Assembly: GCA_030829675.1 (NCBI GenBank) | Contig: JAURAE010000072.1 | Location: forward strand, 1 to 6,670 | DNA from: Schleiferiaceae bacterium | GTDB taxonomy: Bacteria; Bacteroidota; Bacteroidia; Flavobacteriales; Schleiferiaceae | DNA: 6,670 nucleotides | Direction of reading: 5' to 3' | Shown here: piece by piece, positions 1-4,582 of the stretch | Layout: each line of letters opens with the position of its first letter | How positions within the stretch are numbered: the stretch's first letter is position 1 | Notes under the pieces: model-generated | The model's database searches: none | What the model was told of the DNA's origin: nothing | The model's input: only the letters and a program-made list of their open reading frames with translations | Program-made: the position numbers and the translations under genes

Positions 1-368
1 TGGGCGTGAACACCGCCATCACTGACTAGTCCGAGCAAGTGTATCTTACTATTATTGGCTTTGGCGTAGGCAAGCGCTTTTTGTAGGGTCGCATCTTCTG
101 CGAAATCTCCATTCTCTGCGGCCAAGTTAATTTTCACTAAATCTTGGTACACTACGCGACCCGCACCGAGGTTCATATGACCTACTTCGGAATTACCCAT
201 TTGCCCTTCGGGTAGTCCTACATCGAGACCGCTGGTTTTTATCCAGGTTTGTGGGTAGTTTTTATATAGGCTATCCACAAAAGGAGTATGGGCCTTGTCG
301 ATGGCGCTGACCTCAGGGTTGTCGGCGCGTCCCCATCCATCGAGGACTATCAGTGCTGTCTTCTTCAT
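1..368 (-). CDS. gpmI: 2,3-bisphosphoglycerate-independent phosphoglycerate mutase (N-terminal part)
   Basis: This is the first 122 codons of the cofactor-independent phosphoglycerate mutase, which interconverts 3- and 2-phosphoglycerate in glycolysis and gluconeogenesis in the cytoplasm, usually with two Mn ions. The protein opens MKKTALIVLDGWG, with the metal-ligand Asp at residue 10. The hallmark motif GLPEGQMGNSEVGH lies at residues 51-64 and contains the phosphorylated catalytic Ser60. SDGGVHA at 116-122 supplies the substrate-binding His121. The family is usually a little over 500 residues, so about three quarters of the gene lies beyond the left edge. The ATG at 368-366 gives the normal family N-terminus, and no Shine-Dalgarno is present. 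It follows the SPOR-domain gene on the same strand, but a strong terminator separates them, so it is probably transcribed from its own short promoter region. Identity is very secure. Confidence 0.96.
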   Translation of the reverse strand, partial: MKKTALIVLDGWGRADNPEVSAIDKAHTPFVDSLYKNYPQTWIKTSGLDVGLPEGQMGNSEVGHMNLGAGRVVYQDLVKINLAAENGDFAEDATLQKALAYAKANNSKIHLLGLVSDGGVHA

Positions 369-385
369 AGCGTGTGTTGTGGCCA

Positions 386-410
386 CAAATTTACGGTTTA
401 TTAGGGCAAA
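386..410 (-). promoter_or_regulatory. Candidate Bacteroidota-type promoter for gpmI
   Basis: Read on the minus strand, TAAATTTG at 393-386 is an exact match to the Bacteroidota -7 consensus TAnnTTTG. A TTTG at 410-407 could serve as the -33 element, but the 13-base gap is shorter than the roughly 17-23 usually reported. Transcription would start about 10-13 bases before the gpmI ATG, giving a very short leader. The -33-like TTTG is the end of the preceding terminator's T-run. The -7 box is convincing by match and position; the upstream element is weak. Confidence 0.4.
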
Positions 411-438
411 AAAAACCCGCCAATGGAGGCGGGTTTTT
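408..438 (-). terminator. Rho-independent terminator after the SPOR-domain gene
   Basis: A perfect hairpin has a CCCGCC/GGCGGG core (416-421 with 428-433), is extended by five A-T pairs on the outside (411-415 with 434-438), and has the 6-base loop AATGGA. On the minus strand the core is followed by eight consecutive T (415-408), the classical intrinsic terminator form. It begins 17 bases past the stop of the SPOR-domain gene. The plus-strand reading also ends in five T, so it could work weakly in both directions, but no plus-strand gene precedes it here. Confidence 0.92.
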
Positions 439-455
439 CAAGTATACTTTAGGGC

Positions 456-1472
456 TTAATAGACGGCAATCCAAGCGTTAGGAGTGATAGACTTCGCCTT
501 ATCTCTTGCCGAGACAGCTTCACGAAGGGAATCATGTTTATTGAGCACTACACGATAAGTATCTAATTCTTCTTCATATGCTATGGTAATTCCATCAATA
601 GCAACATATTCAGTATATGCATCGGCCATCGCTTTCGTTGGGAAAGATCCAATAACAACATAATAGCCTTTTGGTAATTCAGTTGTAGTGACGGCTTCTT
701 TTGAAGCAACGGCGTTTAACTCTATACAAGCTTTAAGAGAATCATTTAGATTTGAAATTTTTGCTTCTGACGATGTTAATTCGGCCTGAAGGGCTTTCAA
801 TTCTTCTTTATGCTCTTCATTAATGCTTATCAACTCTCCTCTAAGCTTTGCGGCTACACTTTCTGCATGGGCCATGGCCTCACGAGCTTTCTTTGGTAGA
901 CCATCCAATCTCAAAGAGGTATAAAATCTTAAAACTCCGTCGTTCCCAGTATTGGGCACTACCATGCCGTCGATATAATCATCGACAAAAAGCGTGTAGC
1001 GAGTTCCCATTATAACGGTTCCAATTGGGGTGATGTTTGGCATTTCCAAGTGAGCGCCAAATAAAACATGTTCTGAAAATCCAAATCTTCCATTTAGGGA
1101 TTCGCTTAATCCAGATCCTACACCCATGTCAATAGTAAAACGCGAGAGCATTCCTCCTTCCTGTTCTGGGAGAATATTGTAGTGTCCCACGAATTCAACG
1201 GGAATAATTTTTCTGGAAAATGATGCTGGGGTACCAATGCCGGTAACCCCTAAGGTAATTTCTCCCGATAATGCTTCATTGTGATTATAAAACCCGCCCA
1301 TTCGCATGCCAGCGTTTGCTGCAAACAAGCTTAGACTCGTGTAATTATAATCTGCAGCAATGTCAGTAAAATGAACATTCTCCTCTACAGAGAAGTAAGG
1401 ATGCCATTCTCCCTGAGCAAGGACAGTTGAGAGTGATGAGCAAGTAAGTAAGAGCAATAGTAGCTTTTTCAT
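456..1472 (-). CDS. Exported outer-membrane-barrel-like protein with coiled coil and C-terminal SPOR domain
   Basis: The predicted protein has 338 residues. A signal peptide (MKKLLLLLLTCSSLSTVLA, cut before Gln20) directs export. Cys11 does not sit in a good lipobox, so a lipoprotein is unlikely. Residues about 24-192 are Gly-rich and alternate polar and aromatic or aliphatic residues, as in small outer-membrane beta-barrels (for example ALSGEITLGVTGIG and TVIMGTRYTLFVDDY). Residues about 195-255 are Ala/Glu/Lys/Leu-rich and strongly predicted by eye as a coiled coil. Residues about 268-338 (GYYVVIGSFPTKAMADAYTEY through ITPNAWIAVY) match the SPOR fold, which binds glycan strands lacking stem peptides. 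The likely role is to tether the outer membrane to peptidoglycan or to act at septal wall, which is inference. The ATG at 1472-1470 is chosen because it starts the signal peptide; an upstream in-frame ATG would add 49 residues overlapping the previous gene. It lies 13 bases after pepE and ends before a strong terminator. It is clearly more AT-rich than its neighbours. Confidence 0.85.
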   Translation of the reverse strand: MKKLLLLLLTCSSLSTVLAQGEWHPYFSVEENVHFTDIAADYNYTSLSLFAANAGMRMGGFYNHNEALSGEITLGVTGIGTPASFSRKIIPVEFVGHYNILPEQEGGMLSRFTIDMGVGSGLSESLNGRFGFSEHVLFGAHLEMPNITPIGTVIMGTRYTLFVDDYIDGMVVPNTGNDGVLRFYTSLRLDGLPKKAREAMAHAESVAAKLRGELISINEEHKEELKALQAELTSSEAKISNLNDSLKACIELNAVASKEAVTTTELPKGYYVVIGSFPTKAMADAYTEYVAIDGITIAYEEELDTYRVVLNKHDSLREAVSARDKAKSITPNAWIAVY

Positions 1473-1485
1473 AATCAAGTAATTC

Positions 1486-2184
1486 TTATTCGAAAAGTAA
1501 AGAAATATTTTCAACTTCCACCGCCGCTTCTCCCTTGCGGAATACACGCGCAGTGTGCTCGCCCTTGAGTTCCATGTGCTCGCCGTGAATTCGGATCCAA
1601 GACCCTTCGCGCAAGCCAATGACGGGTTGGTCGTTGAAGTGATGAAATTCTTTAATACGGGTCTCGCGGGTTTCTCCCATGTGTGTGCTGCCTTCTACCG
1701 GTTCGAGGTAATGCGGGTTGATGTTGAAGGGGACCCAGCCAAATGCCTCGAAGCTCGGCGGATACACAATGGGCATGTCGTTGGTGGTGCAAATGCTGAT
1801 GCCGGTCAGGTTGCAGCCGGCTGAGGTGCCCATATAGGGTTTGCCGGCGCGTACGGCGGCATCGATGGTATGGAAATAACCGGTGTTGCGAATGGTATCA
1901 CAGAGCACAAAGGTGTTCCCGCCGCCGGTGAAAAAACCATCGGCCCAATTCGTTCCTTCCTCTGCCGTCTCAAATTCGTGTGCCCCACGCATCTCAAACC
2001 CCCAGGCTTCAAAGACCTCTTTGGCTCGGGCAGTATAGGCGTCGTGGGTCATGCCGCCGGGACGTGCAAAGGGGATGAAAAGGATTTTCTTGGCCGAAGA
2101 AAAGAAATCTTTACACTCCGTTTCGAGATAGCTCAGGTAGGGTTTTCCGTATACAGTGGAAGTGCTGACGATCAGTAGGTTCAT
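1486..2184 (-). CDS. pepE: Peptidase E (alpha-aspartyl dipeptidase), family S51
   Basis: This is a cytoplasmic serine peptidase that hydrolyses dipeptides with N-terminal aspartate (Asp-X). The 232-residue length is close to the 229 of the enterobacterial enzyme. All three active-site positions known for that enzyme (Ser120, Asp135, His157) appear here shifted by one: Ser121 in GTSAGCN, Asp136 in TTNDMP and His158 in NPHY. The FFTGGGNTF segment (84-92), before the nucleophile elbow, and LFIPFARP (35-42) are also family signatures. There is no signal peptide. The ATG at 2184-2182 begins the conserved MNLLIVSTS strand; an upstream in-frame ATG would add 22 residues inside the preceding gene. 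It starts 2 bases after the stop of the sialidase-like gene and ends 13 bases before the SPOR-domain gene, so co-transcription is likely. A cytosolic enzyme between two exported proteins suggests no shared pathway. Confidence 0.95.
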   Translation of the reverse strand: MNLLIVSTSTVYGKPYLSYLETECKDFFSSAKKILFIPFARPGGMTHDAYTARAKEVFEAWGFEMRGAHEFETAEEGTNWADGFFTGGGNTFVLCDTIRNTGYFHTIDAAVRAGKPYMGTSAGCNLTGISICTTNDMPIVYPPSFEAFGWVPFNINPHYLEPVEGSTHMGETRETRIKEFHHFNDQPVIGLREGSWIRIHGEHMELKGEHTARVFRKGEAAVEVENISLLFE

Positions 2185-2186
2185 AG

Positions 2187-3476
2187 TTATTTGGCTTCGT
2201 TGAATAGGTAAGTCCACACGCTTTTCTTGCCATGGCTTAGCTCGGTCCAAATAGGGCGAACCACGCCGTCGTAGGCAGAGATGTGGTTGTAGTCGCCCAT
2301 GAAGACGGCATCATTTGGGGTAAATGGTGCGTCGTTGATTTGTTGCTCGGTCCAAGTTGCTCCGCCGTCGTGCGATACAGCGAGGTAGGTGTTGGTGGCG
2401 GCATCTTCAAGGCCTCGACGGTCGTAATACACGGCATAGAGGTAGCCGGTGGTGGGGTCGACGGTGAGCCACGGGAGGAATTGGTCGCTTTGGCCTCCTT
2501 CAGGGCTGATGGATTGTTTTGGAGACCAATTGGCCCCAGCATCGTCGCTAAACGAGAAATACACCTCGCCGCCCATGGAGTAATCTTGATCGCCCCAGCA
2601 GAGGTAAATGCGTCCGTAATAAGGGCTTGATGGGCAGTGGTCTACGACGGTAATGGGCATGCCATTACATCGTGAGAAGCCTTCATAGCTTTGAGACCAC
2701 CCGGCAAATTGGGTGCTGACGAGGACATCTTGCCAGTGCTTTCCGTCGAGACTTCTGCTCACATACAGGGAGTCGCGCAGTGCCCACCCCACGTACATGG
2801 CGTTTTTGATGCCGTAGGCTGGTACAGCGCCCTCTGCGGTGCCATCATCATCGATGCAATCCCCGGCTCGGTCGGTGATGATCACAGGGGTACTCCAGGA
2901 TTCGCCTTGGTCGTAGCTCTGAGAGAATAGGATGGTGCTTTTGCAATCCGGGTTGTCGGTGCCGTAGGAATCGAATTGGGTCCAGCTCAACCCAATGGTG
3001 CCTTTGGTAGGGTGTTCGGCTACCCATTCTTTGTCGTGTTTTTTACCATTGATCGCGGTGAAGCTTCCATCGTTGAAGGTCCCTTCGGGCCCATCCTTGG
3101 TTTGACAAACCATACGATCGAGGATTTGGTCGCTGCGCCAATTCGTGCCTTCAGGGTCGCTGAGGTGGAAGAAATACACGCGGCCTGAACGATCTGCATG
3201 GAGTACAGGGTCGCCCCAAACGCCGTAGGGAGAGGTTAGGGCTTCGGTGGTCCAAGTCGCTCCGCCGTCTGTGCTTTGGTAAAAGTTGTTGAGGACGCTG
3301 CCTGCGTAAATGTTTGAAGGATTCGTGGGGTCTACAGCGATCGAGGGTTCGCAAATTCCTGTTTTAAAGGCAGGGCCTTCATGGATTTTTACGGCTTGGG
3401 CATTGGCGGCGATTCCCACAAATAGCAGGACGGTAGAAAGGATTTGGGTCGAAAATTGGCGTATTTTCACGGGCAT
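2187..3476 (-). CDS. Exported sialidase-like (BNR/Asp-box) beta-propeller protein
   Basis: The predicted protein has 429 residues, with a signal peptide at 1-26 (hydrophobic ILSTVLLFVGIA, cut after ANA). The rest is a beta-propeller with Asp-box motifs S-x-D-x-G-x-x-W at 68-75 (STDGGATW), 187-194 (SYDQGESW), 310-317 (SDDAGANW) and 368-375 (SHDGGATW), plus a shortened one at 242-248 (SLDGKHW). These are typical of the sialidase superfamily. I do not see the N-terminal Arg-Ile-Pro motif of true GH33 sialidases, so sialidase activity is doubtful; another glycan-related, binding or structural role is possible. Six cysteines in the mature chain (42, 124, 178, 207, 270, 281) and a seventh at 293 may form disulfides after export. 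No type IX secretion C-terminal domain is evident. The ATG at 3476-3474 is preferred; one at 3494 would add six residues ahead of the same signal peptide. It is first in the leftward gene group, and its start shares two bases with that of the divergent gene. Confidence 0.82.
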   Translation of the reverse strand: MPVKIRQFSTQILSTVLLFVGIAANAQAVKIHEGPAFKTGICEPSIAVDPTNPSNIYAGSVLNNFYQSTDGGATWTTEALTSPYGVWGDPVLHADRSGRVYFFHLSDPEGTNWRSDQILDRMVCQTKDGPEGTFNDGSFTAINGKKHDKEWVAEHPTKGTIGLSWTQFDSYGTDNPDCKSTILFSQSYDQGESWSTPVIITDRAGDCIDDDGTAEGAVPAYGIKNAMYVGWALRDSLYVSRSLDGKHWQDVLVSTQFAGWSQSYEGFSRCNGMPITVVDHCPSSPYYGRIYLCWGDQDYSMGGEVYFSFSDDAGANWSPKQSISPEGGQSDQFLPWLTVDPTTGYLYAVYYDRRGLEDAATNTYLAVSHDGGATWTEQQINDAPFTPNDAVFMGDYNHISAYDGVVRPIWTELSHGKKSVWTYLFNEAK

Positions 3477-4008
3477 GAAATTTTTACTCGTCATTTGGTT
3501 TTGGTGGGCAGGGGCTGTGGCCCAAGACCCGGCTGTGCACACTAAGGTACGGCATGAGTTCTATGTGAGCGTCACGGATTTCAATGTGGATATAGAAAAA
3601 GGAAAAATTACGGGGGTGGTGAAAACCTTTCCCGACGATTGGGAGCGTGCAATGAATGCGCTATTGCAAGAAAAAGTGATGCGCTATGTACAATTAGACT
3701 CCAACCAAAGAGCGGCATTGCACGGTCAATACCTTGAGCAGCACATCCAATTGAACTTGAATGGAGAAGCGATGGCCGTGGAGTATTTCGGCACCTCAAG
3801 AGGTCCGGATGAAGTGTATTTGTTATTCACGGCGGAGTACGGAGATAAGGAATTGGAAGAGTTGAGTGGGAATTGGTCCATAAAACATACCCTACTTGCA
3901 GATATTTATCCTTCCCAAGAAAACATTGTGATTTTCCATTACGACGGCCGCAAACAGACCAATAGTTGCCGTGAAAGCAATGATTACCGCTTAAACTTTA
4001 ATTTTTAA
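3475..4008 (+). CDS. Secreted DUF6702-like protein of unknown function
   Basis: The predicted protein has 177 residues. The signal peptide MKFLLVIWFWWAGAVA is cut before Gln17, so it acts in the periplasm or envelope. The mature protein opens with HTKVRHEFYVSVTDFNVD and continues with GVVKTFPDDWERAMN, which matches my recollection of the Bacteroidota family DUF6702, where a conserved H-x-FYVS strand and an acidic F-x-DD-x-E turn are followed by an alpha/beta region. The remainder alternates predicted strands (IQLNLNGEAMAVEYFG, DEVYLLFTAEY, ENIVIFHYDG) with helix. Histidines 22, 26, 83, 90, 138 and 155 and many acidic residues could bind metal, which is speculation. The start is fixed by the signal peptide; the frame stays open upstream, but that part is antisense to the divergent gene. 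Its stop is followed at once by the ATG of the HupE-like gene, implying translational coupling and a joint role. Family assignment is from memory; function is unknown. Confidence 0.75.
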   Translation: MKFLLVIWFWWAGAVAQDPAVHTKVRHEFYVSVTDFNVDIEKGKITGVVKTFPDDWERAMNALLQEKVMRYVQLDSNQRAALHGQYLEQHIQLNLNGEAMAVEYFGTSRGPDEVYLLFTAEYGDKELEELSGNWSIKHTLLADIYPSQENIVIFHYDGRKQTNSCRESNDYRLNFNF

Positions 4009-4560
4009 ATGTTCTACTTCAACCTAGGCATTCGCCACATTACGGACCTAGAAGGGTACGACCATATGTTGTTCTTATTGGCCTTAACGCTTCCGTTAAG
4101 CTTCGGGCAATGGAAGGCCACCCTGAAGTGGATTACGGCATTTACCGTGGGTCACAGTCTTAGTCTTGCCTTGGCCGCCACAGAAGTAGTTAGGCCGCCG
4201 AGTGAGTGGGTCGAGCTGGGTATTGCGGTGACCATCGCGATGACGGTGGGGTACCACTTGATCAATGGATTCAAGGTGGTGCAGGGGGCGATGTGGCTCT
4301 CTGGAATCTTTGGATTGATTCACGGATTGGGATTTGGGTCGTATTACTCATTCATTGCCCAAAGCGATTCTTTTTGGTGGGCGTGGATTCCATTTAATAT
4401 AGGAATTGAGGCCGGCCAAATTCTCGTGGTTCTGGTCTTGCTTTTTGTATATTGGGCAGTCGAAAAAATTTGGCGCAATCCCAAAGCCTTCAAGTGGATG
4501 CTGAGCGGGGTGATTTTAACCTTGAGTATTCAAATGATTTTGGACCGATTGTCCCTCTAA
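4009..4560 (+). CDS. HupE/UreJ-type integral membrane protein (putative metal permease)
   Basis: The predicted protein has 183 residues and about six membrane segments (roughly 18-32, 41-59, 67-86, 95-115, 123-149, 160-177). Family signatures are all visible: GIRHITDLEGYDHMLFLLAL at 7-26, TAFTVGHSLSLALA at 44-57, FGLIHGLGFG at 101-110 and FNIGIEAGQ at 129-137. Candidate ligands are His10, Asp18, His19, His49, His105, Glu134 and Gln137. Characterised relatives HupE and UreJ are nickel (or cobalt) permeases linked to hydrogenase or urease, but neither enzyme is encoded here, so the metal is unknown. The first motif has seven residues between His10 and Asp18, against five in classical HupE (HX5DH). 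There is no cleavable signal; the N-terminus leads straight into the first helix. It starts on the base after the DUF6702-like stop (TAAATG) and ends 22 bases before the M1 peptidase, so all three are likely one operon. Confidence 0.9.
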   Translation: MFYFNLGIRHITDLEGYDHMLFLLALTLPLSFGQWKATLKWITAFTVGHSLSLALAATEVVRPPSEWVELGIAVTIAMTVGYHLINGFKVVQGAMWLSGIFGLIHGLGFGSYYSFIAQSDSFWWAWIPFNIGIEAGQILVVLVLLFVYWAVEKIWRNPKAFKWMLSGVILTLSIQMILDRLSL

Positions 4561-4582
4561 CTTGTACTTAAAACCTCTCTAT

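Noticed and set aside
440..449. Perfect 10-base palindrome AAGTATACTT between the SPOR-domain stop and the terminator
   Set aside because: It is short, AT-rich and lacks a loop or neighbouring operator copies, so chance is the simplest explanation.
1473..1619. 49-residue N-terminal extension of the SPOR-domain protein
   Set aside because: It would overlap the end of pepE and bury the signal peptide.
2283..2630. Plus-strand open frame of 115 codons opposite the sialidase-like gene
   Set aside because: It is a low-complexity Val/Gly/Ala translation antisense to clear Asp-box coding sequence.
3310..3474. Longer N-terminus for the DUF6702-like protein
   Set aside because: The frame is open, but the signal peptide begins at 3475 and the extension is antisense to the sialidase-like gene; a signal peptide in the middle of a protein would make no sense.
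3400..3540. B12 or metal-responsive riboswitch ahead of the HupE-like operon
   Set aside because: Some HupE/UreJ-like genes sit under such switches, but this region is coding on one strand or the other and shows no conserved aptamer boxes that I can recognise.
4561..4582. Possible separate promoter for the M1 peptidase
   Set aside because: The 22-base gap holds no TAnnTTTG box or terminator, so read-through from the HupE-like gene is more likely.
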